Source: G963664935 sp963664935 (GTDB taxonomy: Bacteria; Pseudomonadota; Gammaproteobacteria; Methylococcales; G963664935). From it: DNA of 64,000 nt. Both the position numbers and the translations under genes were made by a program. Positions 8,099 to 17,830 of this stretch are shown in pieces (the first letter of the stretch is position 1; every line of letters begins with the position of its first letter). A model generated the notes under the pieces. The model was not told the DNA's origin, made no database searches, and saw only the letters and a program-made list of their open reading frames with translations. The stretch spans positions 310,001-374,000 of the forward strand of contig CAXXSE010000001.1 in assembly GCA_963664935.2 (NCBI GenBank). The letters are read 5' to 3'.

Positions 8099-9039
8099 GC
8101 TACCCTCCTCGCCCCCTTCATTTGTTTTTCCTCCAGGGGGTGTGTTGTACAACGATCAAAACAACGTTCGCAACGCACGGAAAAAGGGCAGCCCTTGGGC
8201 TTGTGCAAAAGATCCGGTGGATTACCCGGAATTACACGCAATTTTTCGTTTTTTTCATGATCGATTCGCGGAATCGACCGCAACAATGCTTGGGTATAGG
8301 GATGATAAGGATGTTCAAAAATTTCATTGACGCCAGCATATTCCATCATTCGACCGGCGTACATGACCAAAACATGGTCACAGATTTCGGCGACGACGCC
8401 CAAATCGTGGGTCACTAGAAGTATGGATACATTAGCTTCGCGCGTGAGTTCCCGCAAAAGCACAAGAATTTGCGCTTGCACGGTGACATCCAGGGCAGTC
8501 GTCGGTTCGTCCGCTATGATCAAGCGCGGGTTGCAGAGTAACGCCATGGCAATCATGACCCGCTGCCGCATACCACCCGAAAACTCATGGGGATAGGCGT
8601 GGATTCGGCTACGTGCTCCGGCGATTTTAACCCGGTCCAGGACATCGATTGCCCGTTGTAGCGCGTCTTTTGAATTCATTCCCAAGTGCCGGACCAGCAC
8701 TTCGATCATTTGAGTCCGTATCCGAAGGTAAGGGTTTAAAGAGGCCATAGGGTCCTGAAAAATCATGGCGATTTTTGCCCCGCGGATTTTATTCAGTTCG
8801 CGTTCATCCGCATTGAGAAGTTCGCGATCTTCAAAGCGGACGCTACCTTCCGAATAACCGTTACTGGCAAGCAGACCCAATATACTCAATACCGCTTGGG
8901 TTTTGCCCGATCCGGATTCACCTACAATCCCGAGTATTTCACCCGATCGAACCGAGAAGTTAAGATTCTCGACGGCGCGGACTCGAGCCTCCGGCAAATC
9001 AAAAAAAATATTGAGGTTTTGTACCGAAAGCAGTGTCAT
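8077..9039 (-). CDS. oppD: Oligopeptide/dipeptide ABC transporter ATPase, OppD/DppD type
   Basis: 320 aa. Walker A GESGSGKTQ, signature FSGGMRQRVMIAMAL, Walker B LIIADEPTTALD, H-loop VTHDLG. The C-terminal Cys motif CPFSVRCERCFDRC is the oligopeptide-transporter extension. It sits between oppC (11 bases upstream) and oppF (overlap) and acts with OppF on the cytoplasmic face of the permease. Complete by length and motifs. Confidence 0.93.
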   Translation of the reverse strand: MTLLSVQNLNIFFDLPEARVRAVENLNFSVRSGEILGIVGESGSGKTQAVLSILGLLASNGYSEGSVRFEDRELLNADERELNKIRGAKIAMIFQDPMASLNPYLRIRTQMIEVLVRHLGMNSKDALQRAIDVLDRVKIAGARSRIHAYPHEFSGGMRQRVMIAMALLCNPRLIIADEPTTALDVTVQAQILVLLRELTREANVSILLVTHDLGVVAEICDHVLVMYAGRMMEYAGVNEIFEHPYHPYTQALLRSIPRIDHEKNEKLRVIPGNPPDLLHKPKGCPFSVRCERCFDRCTTHPLEEKQMKGARRVACHLDPT

Positions 9040-9050
9040 GGATTGAGATA

Positions 9051-9956
9051 CTACCGATGATCCTTAGGATCGAGTGCATCGCGTAAACCGTCACCGATAA
9101 AATTAAAACAGAACAGGGTCACCGTGAGGAAAACCGCGGGGAATATCAAACTCCAGGGCGCTGTCCCCATTTCCTGAGTCCCCTGGTTGACCAAAGCGCC
9201 CCAACTTGTTTCGGGTTCCTGAACGCCCAATCCCAAAAAGCTCAAAAAAGATTCCACCAAGATGACTTGCGGAATCGTCAAAGTCACGTAGGCACTGATA
9301 AAGCCGAGAAGATTAGGAACGATATGCCGAAAAATAATGCCGAACGGAGTGACACCACAGGTCCTGGCGGCCTCAACAAATTCCTTCTGCTTTAACCCCA
9401 AGGTCTGCCCTCGAACGATGCGAGCCATATCCAGCCAATTCACGGCCCCGATTGCAATAAACATCAACACGATACTACGACCAAATACCACCGTCAGCAA
9501 AATCACGAAAAACATGAAGGGCAGGGCGTAGAGGATATCGACAAAACGCATCATCATGGCATCGATCTTACCGCCGAGGTAACCCGCTATGGCGCCATAA
9601 CTGACGCCGATAACAAGACTCACCAGAGTCGCGATCAAACCGATCGCCAGGGAAATTCGCCCCCCCATCAACGTCCTGACGAACAAATCGCGGCCCAGAC
9701 CGTCGGTACCGAACAAATGACCGCTTAAATCGGGAGGACTGGAAATTGACTCAAAATCCAGTTCGTCGTATTGGTGAGCGCTGAACATCGGACCGAATAC
9801 GATAAGGAAAACGAAGCAAAGCAATAAAAAACCGCTTACTACAGCTGCCTTGTTCTTGAGCAATCGCCTCCAAGCATCCTGCCACAAACTTCGACTGTCG
9901 ATTGGGGAGAAGTTTTCAAGATCTCCGAGGTTATTTTTTGTCCGGCTTAAAAACAT
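9051..9956 (-). CDS. oppC: Peptide ABC transporter permease, OppC/DppC type
   Basis: 301 aa inner-membrane permease. It has an N-terminal cytoplasmic segment, a first helix at about 38-58, the OppC-type periplasmic loop (GTDGLGRDLFVRTLMGGRIS) and five further helices. The EAA loop that contacts the ATPase is EFVEAARTCGVTPFGIIFRH. Normally OppC pairs with OppB and needs the binding protein OppA. Neither gene precedes it: upstream is a repeat-bearing spacer and then a divergent GTPase gene. The missing subunits are therefore elsewhere or lost. Confidence 0.92.
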   Translation of the reverse strand: MFLSRTKNNLGDLENFSPIDSRSLWQDAWRRLLKNKAAVVSGFLLLCFVFLIVFGPMFSAHQYDELDFESISSPPDLSGHLFGTDGLGRDLFVRTLMGGRISLAIGLIATLVSLVIGVSYGAIAGYLGGKIDAMMMRFVDILYALPFMFFVILLTVVFGRSIVLMFIAIGAVNWLDMARIVRGQTLGLKQKEFVEAARTCGVTPFGIIFRHIVPNLLGFISAYVTLTIPQVILVESFLSFLGLGVQEPETSWGALVNQGTQEMGTAPWSLIFPAVFLTVTLFCFNFIGDGLRDALDPKDHR

Positions 9957-10371
9957 TTGCTCATGGAGCCTACGATTTGAAGTAAACGTTGTAGGTTGGG
10001 TTAGGCACGCACAGCTTTATCTTTTTGGAATCCGCTCAATGTTGGGTGCGCCGTAACCCAACATTGAGGTTGGCAATCAATCAAGGATACGATATATCAC
10101 ACGGTAAGACCCAAGCACCGTTTTTTTGAGTCAATCAATTAAGACGGTTTAAATTAATGTCAGTATTGTCCCGTGAAAAAGAATTTTGACCCTGCCATGT
10201 TGGAAAATCAAATATTGTGATATTCGCTTATTTTCGTTTGCGGTATTTGTCTGTTTCATCGCCCCTATCTCAACCAGTTTTTCTTGACTTAAGAGTCGTC
10301 CGGACGCACGATAAATCAGGTGATGGAAGGAGGATAGGATTTGGTAATAACTCAGCTTTGCGATAGCTACG
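9957..10371. other. Divergent spacer with an imperfect inverted repeat
   Basis: A 415-base region between oppC (leftward) and the GTPase genes (rightward). At about 9991-10068 GTTGGGTTAGGCACGC and GCGCCGTAACCCAAC form an imperfect inverted repeat of the GTTGGGTTACG type that is common as dispersed intergenic DNA in many bacteria. It should hold promoters for both directions, but I cannot name convincing boxes. No oppB or oppA remnant is recognisable. Confidence 0.5.
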
Positions 10372-11562
10372 ATGTGGAGTGAAATTAAACAAGCGCTACT
10401 TAATCCGTCGGTGGATGACGATGTCCTGACGCAGCGGTTGCGGCAAGTGACCGAGAAATTACCCGTGCCGGTGTTTTGGCTCCTGGGGAAAACCCAGTCG
10501 GGGAAAACAGCCATTGTGCGGGCATTGACCGGTCATGAACAGGCGCGGATTGGAAATGGTTTTCAGTCCTGTACACGGTATTCGCGGGTGTATGATTTTC
10601 CGGATTCCTCGGGTTGTATGATGCGCTTTTTGGATACACGCGGCATCGGCGAGATTGATTACGATGCAAGTGAGGAGATCCAGTTATTCGCGCAACAAAC
10701 GCAGGTATTGATCGTCGTGATGAAAGCCATGGATCATGCGCAAAAATCCGTGATGGAGTCCTTGGTGACTATACATCGGCAACGGCCGGATTGGCCGGTC
10801 ATCGTGGTGCAAACCTGTCTTCATGAAGGATACGATGATTATGAGGATCAACATATTGAACCCTATCCTTATTCCGGTCCGGAATCGTCAGGTCGTGCGC
10901 CAAAGCAGCTGGTAAAATCGTTGTGCGAACAGCGAGCAATGGTTCAGTCGGTGGGTATTCAAGCCCGATTCGTCGCTTTGGATTTCACCCAACCCGACGA
11001 CGGCTATACACCGGTTTTCTACGGACTCGAGGCATTCTGGTCGGCCTTGGAGCATGCTCTGCCGCAAGGGACTATGATATTGATCCGCGATGCCGAACAA
11101 GCTCGCGATCAAATTTCCGATTTATATCGTTCTACGACGCATCCACACATTGTAAGTTACTCAATCGTTTCGGCAATGGCCGGTGCGATACCCGCTCCAC
11201 TTGTGGATATGCCACTGGTCGCCGCCGTGCAATTAAAATTATTTCAAACCATCGCATCGATCTATGGTCAGCCCCTAACCCGGCAGCGGATACAGGATAT
11301 CGGCGGTGCGATCGGAGTTGGTTTTTTAAGCAATTTGAGCAAACGTCAGATATTGAAGTTTATCCCTTTCTATGGCGCCGCGGCGGCGTCATTGATGACG
11401 GCCGCGAGCACTTATGCGCTGGGTAAAACCCTGGATTATTACTTTAGTCACACCTTGAACGGCGGTGTTTTGGAGAAACAAATTTACCAGTCGATTTATC
11501 AGGAACAGTTTGAAAAAGGTAAGGCTTTCCTGAAATCTTATATGGACGCCCCTAAGCCCTGA
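10372..11562 (+). CDS. GTPase with C-terminal DUF697-like membrane domain
   Basis: 396 aa. The GTPase domain is at the N-terminus: P-loop GKTQSGKTAI (about 39-48), switch/G3 region FLDTRGIGEID, and a helical C-terminal half. From about residue 260 there are hydrophobic helices (YSIVSAMAGAIPAPLVDMPL, GAAAASLMTAASTYALGKTL) typical of the DUF697/YcjF-like domain. An NKxD G4 motif is not obvious; the equivalent strand reads VIVVQTCLHEG. It is followed after 9 bases by a second, different GTPase gene and the two probably form an operon. Function is unknown; related proteins are membrane-associated stress or envelope GTPases. Confidence 0.8.
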   Translation: MWSEIKQALLNPSVDDDVLTQRLRQVTEKLPVPVFWLLGKTQSGKTAIVRALTGHEQARIGNGFQSCTRYSRVYDFPDSSGCMMRFLDTRGIGEIDYDASEEIQLFAQQTQVLIVVMKAMDHAQKSVMESLVTIHRQRPDWPVIVVQTCLHEGYDDYEDQHIEPYPYSGPESSGRAPKQLVKSLCEQRAMVQSVGIQARFVALDFTQPDDGYTPVFYGLEAFWSALEHALPQGTMILIRDAEQARDQISDLYRSTTHPHIVSYSIVSAMAGAIPAPLVDMPLVAAVQLKLFQTIASIYGQPLTRQRIQDIGGAIGVGFLSNLSKRQILKFIPFYGAAAASLMTAASTYALGKTLDYYFSHTLNGGVLEKQIYQSIYQEQFEKGKAFLKSYMDAPKP

Positions 11563-11571
11563 TTCCAAGAT

Positions 11572-13137
11572 ATGATAAATACCGTCAAACAACGTTTGGT
11601 GATTGGATCGATGGTAGTCTTCGGGCTCTTACCTTGGTTATTGGTTGCGATTGCCGGCTTCATCTGGCTATGGCGGGAACAATGGTTGTTGGCGTGGCTG
11701 GGTGTAGCGCTCGCCACGGGCTTTCTCAGCTGGTTGGCCGCAAGACAGTTTCGTGCGCATATAGCCAGGCCGCCCGTTCCGACTGAATTGCAAGCCAAGC
11801 CATCGGATCGTTGGTCGCTTACCCAACGAGAAGCCTGGGAGAGTGTTGAGCGAATCTGTAAACACTTGGAAGATCAGCCGCCTGACCTGGAAGATTGGAC
11901 CGCCTATTGGAATTTGTTCAGGGAAACAGTGGAAACGGTCGCGGCCCATTTTTATCCCGGACAAGAACATCCGTTGCTGGAGATGCGGGTGCCGGATTTT
12001 TTGCGGATTATTGAATTATTGTCGAACGATTTGCGGGAATTGACCGCGGAAAAAATACCGGGGAGTCATATCGTCACTATTAATGATGTTGTAAAGGGCC
12101 ATCGTTTAGTGGCGCAGCTCACAAAAGTATATAACTGGTATCGCATCGCCAGTTTCGCCCTTTCTCCGGCCGCGGCCCTGTTCAATGAAGTTCGACACCG
12201 TATTACCGGAGATACCACTTCGTTGATATGGCGCGAAATGAAACTGTATCTCACCTGTGCCTGCGTCAGAAAGGCCGGGTTTTACGCGATCCAGTTGTAC
12301 AGTGGTGAACTGGATTTTGGACCCGAACAATACCAGTCATTTGTAAGCGCCGACTCGAGCAACGATCAGGAAGCGGACCGGGATTGGGATAGGGGAATTT
12401 CAAAAGAGCCCTTGCGTATCGTCGTCGTGGGTCAGACCAATAGCGGTAAATCCAGCTTGATCAATGCCTTGTTCGGCGAAGTCAAAACCATTGCCGATGT
12501 TGTTCCTACTACACGGCATGTGCAGCCCTTTGTTTTGGAAAAGGACGGATTACCCACGGCAATTGTTTTCGATACCGGGGGCTATGAGGACAGCACGGGA
12601 GAAGCCATGGAAGTTGCTGAGATAGGTCAAGCGATGGACAAAAGCGATTTGATTATTGTGGTATGCGCCGCGAATCAGGCGGCCCGCCAAGCCGATAGAC
12701 AGATATTAACTTCATTGGAGAAACGGTGCGAACAAAGAAAAGCCGACAGCCCGGCGCTCATCGTTGCAATGAGTCATATTGACCGCTTGCGTCCAATAAG
12801 AGAGTGGCAGCCTCCCTATTGTCTGGATCCCCCGAACGGCGTCAAAGCTGAACAAATAGCATCCGCCGCCCAATGCGTTGCCGCCGATCTCAATGTCGAA
12901 GTGGATCAGGTCGTCCCGCTGAACCTCAGAGAGGGGTATAACATTGACGAGGGTTTGATACCCGCCATACTTCGCCAGTTGCCCACAGCAAAACGTAGCC
13001 AGTATCTCCGCTGTTTGAAGTCATTCCACGATGAGAATTACTGGGCGCGGATATGGAAGCAGAGTAAAACGGCAGGACTATTTCTAGCGATAGCAGGCAG
13101 TCATTGGGTGAAGGCTCAATGGAAAAATGGGGACTGA
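11572..13137 (+). CDS. Membrane-anchored Era/YeeP-like GTPase
   Basis: 521 aa. Two N-terminal membrane helices (about 8-30 and 36-55) are followed by a helical region to about 270. The GTPase domain is at the C-terminal side: P-loop GQTNSGKSSLINALFGE, G2 Thr in VVPTTRHV, G3 FDTGGYED, and a G4-like SHIDRL where the usual NKxD is replaced by SHID. Such domains bind and hydrolyse GTP and often remodel or monitor membranes. It is the second of two adjacent GTPase genes on the same strand. The paired layout suggests they work together, possibly as a heterodimer, but this is inference. Confidence 0.8.
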   Translation: MINTVKQRLVIGSMVVFGLLPWLLVAIAGFIWLWREQWLLAWLGVALATGFLSWLAARQFRAHIARPPVPTELQAKPSDRWSLTQREAWESVERICKHLEDQPPDLEDWTAYWNLFRETVETVAAHFYPGQEHPLLEMRVPDFLRIIELLSNDLRELTAEKIPGSHIVTINDVVKGHRLVAQLTKVYNWYRIASFALSPAAALFNEVRHRITGDTTSLIWREMKLYLTCACVRKAGFYAIQLYSGELDFGPEQYQSFVSADSSNDQEADRDWDRGISKEPLRIVVVGQTNSGKSSLINALFGEVKTIADVVPTTRHVQPFVLEKDGLPTAIVFDTGGYEDSTGEAMEVAEIGQAMDKSDLIIVVCAANQAARQADRQILTSLEKRCEQRKADSPALIVAMSHIDRLRPIREWQPPYCLDPPNGVKAEQIASAAQCVAADLNVEVDQVVPLNLREGYNIDEGLIPAILRQLPTAKRSQYLRCLKSFHDENYWARIWKQSKTAGLFLAIAGSHWVKAQWKNGD

Positions 13138-13192
13138 ATGGATCTACGAATGACAGTTCGGTAGGATAGCGGACGTATGTCAATGCCCTGAC

Positions 13193-14076
13193 ATGCAAAC
13201 CTCGAAAATCCGCCGTATGAAAAGGCCTATGCAAACCCATAAATCCCAATTTCCTTATTTCGAATTGTTGATTTCGCTCCTCGATCAGGGTAATCCAATT
13301 ATTGAAAACGCTTTTGAGCGTAATGTGCATTGGGGGTATTGGCCAGTCCCGGCGCGTGCTACCCTCACTGTGGAGAATTTTGCGGCAGCTGCCGAAAACC
13401 TGAGTCAAAAAGTTTATACTGCGGGAAATGTCCGAAACGGCCAAATAGTACTTGATGTTGGATGCGGTTTTGGCGGCGTCATCGCCAGTATGAACGAGAA
13501 TTTTTCGGGAATACAACTCGCGGGGGCTCAATATCGAAAAAAGTCAATTGCGGCGGGCTACGCAATCCGTGCATAAAGAACCCGGAAATTCGATTAATTT
13601 TATTCAGGGGAATGCGTGTTCCCTACCTTTTCCCGATCAATACTTTGACGTCGTCCTGGCCGTTGAGTGCATCTTCCATTTCCCGGGCCGGCCGCGGTTT
13701 TTTCAAGAAGCCGCCCGGGTTTTAAAACCGGGAGGATATTTAGCACTTTCTGATATTTTGCCAGCGACCCTTTGCGTTGCCCTTAACCGCTTTAAGCTTA
13801 ACTAGCCCATTTGCCCATGGATTTTATGGATTGTGTAATTTTCAATATAATTTAGCGAACTACCGTCGACTGGCTAAGGCAACGGGTTTCGAGATTCGGT
13901 TAGAGGAGGATATTACGGCCAATACGCTACCGACCTATCCTTTTCTACGTAAAATCCGGAGAGAGCTTGGCATTAGAACCGTATCCGGAACCAGTGCAAC
14001 CCTAGCCGCGGAATGGGGGAGCCAAATGGGTATCATACCATATATGGTATTGTCTTTTAAAAAAGAGTCTGGTTAA
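13193..14076 (+). pseudogene. SAM-dependent methyltransferase, two frameshifts
   Basis: Three frames in series give one class I methyltransferase of about 290 aa. Part one ends with SAM motif I, VLDVGCGFGGVIASMNENF. Part two carries INFIQGNACSLPFPDQYFDV and RVLKPGGYLALSDI. Part three (from about 13780) holds the C-terminus FAHGFYGLCNFQYNLANYRR. Shifts fall near 13523 (a GGGGG run, after which LNIEKSQLRRATQSV would continue) and near 13790. Proteins of this kind methylate small molecules such as sterols, quinones or polyketides. The substrate is not deducible. It is either decayed or carries sequencing errors. Confidence 0.75.
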
Positions 14077-14410
14077 TCCGAATTTCTTAGTGAGGGACCA
14101 CAGGAGGCGGATTGGCAAGGCGCGCGAAGATTTGGGCGTGGAAGCATACTTGCAGTACGTTGAACACCCATATCGAGTGCAACGCGTGGCGCGACGCTTC
14201 GCTTTTGCACCCAAAATAAGGGGTCAATTCACTTGCTTCATAATATACATAAACTTTGACCTCTATCGAGATAACCATGAAAGTGACCGTCGAAAGGGAA
14301 AACGGCGTCAACTCTTGTAATCAAGCAAATACGAGGAAAGCAAATATTGACAAATTCGCTATTATCATGCAGTCATGCTGCATGATATTGCTAACACATG
14401 AGATACTCAA
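14077..14410. other. Spacer with a palindromic operator-like site
   Basis: 334 bases without a convincing gene. The only structured element seen is the inverted repeat at 14364-14386, listed separately. A TTGACA hexamer at 14347-14352 is a possible -35 box, without a well-placed -10. Confidence 0.5.
14364..14386. promoter_or_regulatory. Operator-like palindrome upstream of an antitoxin fragment
   Basis: ATCATGCAG and CTGCATGAT are perfect 9-base arms separated by five bases. The site lies 25 bases before the start of the truncated antitoxin gene at 14411. Toxin-antitoxin promoters are usually repressed by the antitoxin binding such a palindrome. Confidence 0.55.
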
Positions 14411-14527
14411 ATGTCAGTTGTCAAAACAGTAGGTCGAAGTGGTCAAATTTCCTTAGGGAAACAGTATGCGGGTCGTCATGCCCTGGTGGATGAAATTGAA
14501 GCAGGGGTTTGGGTTATTAAGCTATAG
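14411..14527 (+). pseudogene. Antitoxin N-terminal fragment (VapB/AbrB-like)
   Basis: Reads MSVVKTVGRSGQISLGKQYA and VDEIEAGVWVIKL, then a stop inside the IS630 end. The GRSGQISLGKQYAG text resembles the AbrB/SpoVT-type DNA-binding strand of VapB-class antitoxins, whose members continue for about 40 more residues. It is truncated by the IS630-type element inserted at a TA (14523-14524). The PIN toxin 4 kb downstream probably belonged to a different antitoxin, whose tail is at 18713. Confidence 0.6.
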
Positions 14528-15245
14528 ACTTTAAGAAAAAGATCTTGGCGTGCTGAGCAAAATAGCGACAGGGTAGCTCGATTAGACATTAGAGTAACAA
14601 GTGTTTAGTCTGACATGGGTTAATCTCTAGTCAATAAGGAGCTGCCCCATGTTAATTTTTAAACTTAATCTCTCCAAGGCCCACCAGAATGATTTGCTCG
14701 AAGAATTGAAGCGAGCCCAGCAAAAAGGTGATTTGCCGTGGGTGAAACGGATCTTAGCAGTTCTGGCCTTCGCTGAGGGGCAGGTTATTCAAGCGGTGGC
14801 CAAAATGCTTCGAGTTTCAGCCGAAGCGGTTCGACAATGGATCAAGCGTTTGTTGGTCGGCGGTGTTGTCGGACTGAGATCGAAGAAGCCACCGGGAAGG
14901 CCTTCGAAAATGACCAAAGAACAACGGAGTGAATTAGCGGCTGTCATAGACGCGGGCCCCGCGGCTGCAGGGTTTGTGGGTAATTGCTGGCGCAGTCCAA
15001 TGATTCAAGGCTTAATCCATGAGCGATTTGGCGTGTTCTATTGCGTTCACTATATCAGTCAATTGCTCAAAAACATGGGCTTTTCTTATCAAAAGGCACG
15101 GTTTGTTTCCGATCACCTGGATGAAGAGGCCCGCCAACAGTGGCTGGATCAAAAGTGGCCAGCGATTCTAGCCGAGGCAAAACAAAAAAAGGTGCTACTG
15201 TTATTTGGCGATGAGGCGTCATTTCCACAATGGGGGTCGCTCAGC
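14525..15245 (+). mobile_element. IS630-type element, left part only (copy 1)
   Basis: The left end TAGACTTTAAGAAAAAGATC is flanked by a TA, the usual IS630/mariner target. It is nearly identical to the complete copy at 59329-60563. It is interrupted after 15245 by the IS21-type element; the rest of the transposase gene is not found on the far side, so a deletion or recombination followed. Confidence 0.9.
14649..15245 (+). pseudogene. IS630 family transposase, truncated
   Basis: About 199 residues of native sequence, identical but for a few residues to the first part of the 358-aa protein at 59363-60439. Present are the N-terminal helix-turn-helix (AKMLRVSAEAVRQWIKRLLV), the winged second domain and the first catalytic Asp in LLLFGDEASF. 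The reading frame then enters the IS21 end. The second Asp and the Glu of the DDE triad are missing, so it cannot be active. Confidence 0.9.
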
Positions 15246-15437
15246 TGCCAGCAGTGTTCTGAAACTACCCTAAATCTGGCGATCTGAAAGTGGAGGAATA
15301 TTTTCTTCTTTTTTTCTTGAATCTTCACATCTAAAACCCTTCTTTTCTTCCTCGTCTTATTTTTTGTTTTTCCCCTCGGATTTTGGGTAAATCATCGGTA
15401 TTGTGCATCATGAAACTTCGTACTACGAGGAGACGTG

Positions 15438-15964
15438 ATGAAGCGACGAAGAAGACGTAAGTGTCGGCATTGTCGGGCATTATTCCATCCTGATCCACGC
15501 AATGTCCGACATCAAAATACTGTTCGAAAGTAGCCTGCCGGAAGGCGAGTAAAGCAGCTAGTCAACGCCGTTGGTTAAACAAGAAAGCGAATAAAAACCA
15601 TTTTTGTGGATCGGCCAATGTACTGCGGGTACAGACCTGGCGACAGGCCCATCCAGGGTACTGGCGACGCAAGCGATCCATAAGCAACGCTGCGTTACAA
15701 GAGGACTTATTGGCTCAAGCTGTTGAATCAAATGACGAATCAGGCCTCTTAATGAGGTCTGCGTTACAAGATCTCTTAGCCAACCCAAGCCTGATGTTAA
15801 TTGGGCTTATCGCTCATATAAGCGGATATACGTTACAAGATGACATTGCGGAAACGGGCCGCCGATTGGTAGGGTTGGGGGGTGATATTCTCAATCCCCA
15901 AGGAGGTCAACATGTCGATCAAGCGTGTATTATGTCCGGCACAGGTCCGCCGGATTCCCCCTAA
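15438..15964 (+). pseudogene. IS21 accessory zinc-ribbon protein, one frameshift
   Basis: Starts MKRRRRRKCRHCRALFHPDP with a first Cys pair (CRHC). A shift near 15510, in the A-run of CATCAAAATAC, breaks the frame. Allowing one extra base gives QKYCSKVACRKASKAASQRR, which supplies the second Cys pair (C-x4-C), then a basic helical tail to 15964. Small Cys-pair proteins of this type are found ahead of the istA gene in some IS21 relatives. The role is unknown, probably DNA binding. Confidence 0.6.
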
Positions 15965-16355
15965 GTTCAGTTGGATTGATCAGCGACTGGTTCGCCATCG
16001 ATTCATCGGTTCCTGTGGTACCGAGGCGTTGGCGCTGTACCTGTTTTTGGTGACCGTGGCCGATGCTCAAGGACTGAGTTATTACTCGGATCGTTCAATC
16101 CTCAGCCGGTTATCGTGCTTGGATACAGACCGGCTCGCTCAAGCCCGTACCGAGCTGCAACGCGTCGGATGGATTGCCTATCAAAAACCCCTTTACCAGG
16201 TCTTGACACTGGACATCCCAATACGCTCAGACGATCCTCAACTACGTATTCCAGACCAAAGTGGCCCCCTATCGACACGGCATCGAACCGCCGAGCCCGT
16301 TGAGATGATTAAATTACTCCGCCGTGCTTTGGAGGGTCACCATGATTCGCTATGA
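15912..16355 (+). CDS. IS21 accessory protein (winged-helix-like)
   Basis: About 147 aa from ATG 15912, which follows an ideal AGGAGG at 15901-15906. The sequence (RLVRHRFIGSCGTEALALYL, then SRLSCLDTDRLAQARTELQR) looks like a replication-protein-type winged helix. Comparable ORFs precede istA in some IS21-like elements. It overlaps the istA start by 14 bases, which suggests translational coupling. No enzyme motif is visible. Confidence 0.65.
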   Translation: MSIKRVLCPAQVRRIPPKFSWIDQRLVRHRFIGSCGTEALALYLFLVTVADAQGLSYYSDRSILSRLSCLDTDRLAQARTELQRVGWIAYQKPLYQVLTLDIPIRSDDPQLRIPDQSGPLSTRHRTAEPVEMIKLLRRALEGHHDSL

Positions 16356-17814
16356 GACCTACTGCAAGATTCACGATTATTCACAACGACAGGGTTTAAA
16401 GGTCTCGCAAATTGCCCGGGAGCTCGGGCTGGATACCAAAACCGTCGCCAAGTGGATCAACGTCAAATCGTTTGCCCGGCGTCAATCCACACCGCGCCGT
16501 AGCAAGCTCGATCCGTATAAAGATCAGATTGTGCGCTGGCTGGAATCACATGCCTACAGTGCCACCCAGATCTTTCAGCGGCTTAAAGACATCGGCTATG
16601 ACGGTGGTTACAGTATTGTCACGGACTATGTACGCCTCGTTCGGCCAAAGCGTCAACCGGCCTTTTTGACCTTGTCGTTTGAGGCCGGCGAATGTATCCA
16701 GATGGATTGGGGCGAATACGGTGCGGTCAATGTCGGATCCAGCCGTCGGCGGTTGAGCTTTTTTGTCATGGTGTTGTGTGATAGTCGCCTCATGTACGTG
16801 GAATTTACCGTCTCGCAAACCCTGGAACACTTCCTGGCCTGCCATCAAAATGCCTTTCAGTTCTTTGGGGGTATTCCGAAAAAAGTCATGGTCGATAATT
16901 TGAAATCCGCCGTCCTCAAACGCGTGGTCGGACAGGCACCGGTCTTTAATCCGCGTTATTTGGATTTCTCAAGGCATTATGGCTTTGACATTGCCGCTTG
17001 CAATGTCCGCAAAGGCAACGAAAAAGGCCGCGTCGAAAATGGCGTCGGTTATGTCAAAAAGAACTTCCTCAATGGCTTGGATATCCCCGATTTCAGTGCC
17101 GTCAATCCAGCCGCCAAACAGTGGCTCGATTCGGTCGCCAATGTGCGTATTCATGGCGAAACCCATGAACAACCCATCGTGCGTTTTGAAACTGAAAAAA
17201 AGGCCCTGCAACCGTTACCGACTCAGCCTTACGATGTCAGTGTGATCCATCCCGTGCGGGCCTCAAACCGCTTCCGTGTTAAGTTGGATACCAATCGCTA
17301 TTCCGTTCCCGCCGAGTATGCCAGCACCCCACTCACACTAAAAGCCTATCCCGATCGAATTGTCATCTACCACCAAGATAAGCTGATTGCCCAGCATGTT
17401 CGCTGTTACGATCGACACCGGGATTTCGAACTGCCCGATCACCCCCGTGAATTGCTGGCTCAACGGCGTAAAGCCTACCAGCAAACCTTATTAAGACGTT
17501 TCCTGACCTTGTCGCCCCGTGCCGAACACTTTTATCAGGAACTTCAACACAAAAACCTCAATACCCGTCATCATTTGCGCCAGATCCTGGCCTTGAGCGA
17601 GATCTACGGTGTCGATAAAGTCGCGCGCGCCATGGACGATGCCTTGACGTTTAAAGTCTTTCGCAGTGAATACATCGCCAATATCCTTGAGCAACGGGAA
17701 CGTCAACTCCCACAACCCGGCGCATTACACTTAACACGCAGTCAAGATCTACTCGATCTGGACCTCACCGAACCCTCTCTTGCGATCTATGATCGTTTAT
17801 CCGATAAAATCTGA
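16342..17814 (+). CDS. istA: IS21 family transposase IstA
   Basis: 490 aa from ATG 16342, preceded by GGAGGG. An N-terminal helix-turn-helix (LKVSQIARELGLDTKTVAKW) is followed by the integrase core: first Asp in CIQMDWGEYGAV, second in KKVMVDNLKSAVL, Glu in NEKGRVENGVGYVK. The C-terminal Mu-type beta region reads RFRVKLDTNRYSVPAEY. It cuts and joins the element ends and needs the AAA+ helper IstB encoded immediately downstream. Complete. Confidence 0.95.
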   Translation: MIRYETYCKIHDYSQRQGLKVSQIARELGLDTKTVAKWINVKSFARRQSTPRRSKLDPYKDQIVRWLESHAYSATQIFQRLKDIGYDGGYSIVTDYVRLVRPKRQPAFLTLSFEAGECIQMDWGEYGAVNVGSSRRRLSFFVMVLCDSRLMYVEFTVSQTLEHFLACHQNAFQFFGGIPKKVMVDNLKSAVLKRVVGQAPVFNPRYLDFSRHYGFDIAACNVRKGNEKGRVENGVGYVKKNFLNGLDIPDFSAVNPAAKQWLDSVANVRIHGETHEQPIVRFETEKKALQPLPTQPYDVSVIHPVRASNRFRVKLDTNRYSVPAEYASTPLTLKAYPDRIVIYHQDKLIAQHVRCYDRHRDFELPDHPRELLAQRRKAYQQTLLRRFLTLSPRAEHFYQELQHKNLNTRHHLRQILALSEIYGVDKVARAMDDALTFKVFRSEYIANILEQRERQLPQPGALHLTRSQDLLDLDLTEPSLAIYDRLSDKI

Positions 17815-17830
17815 ATCAAGGAAAACCCTC

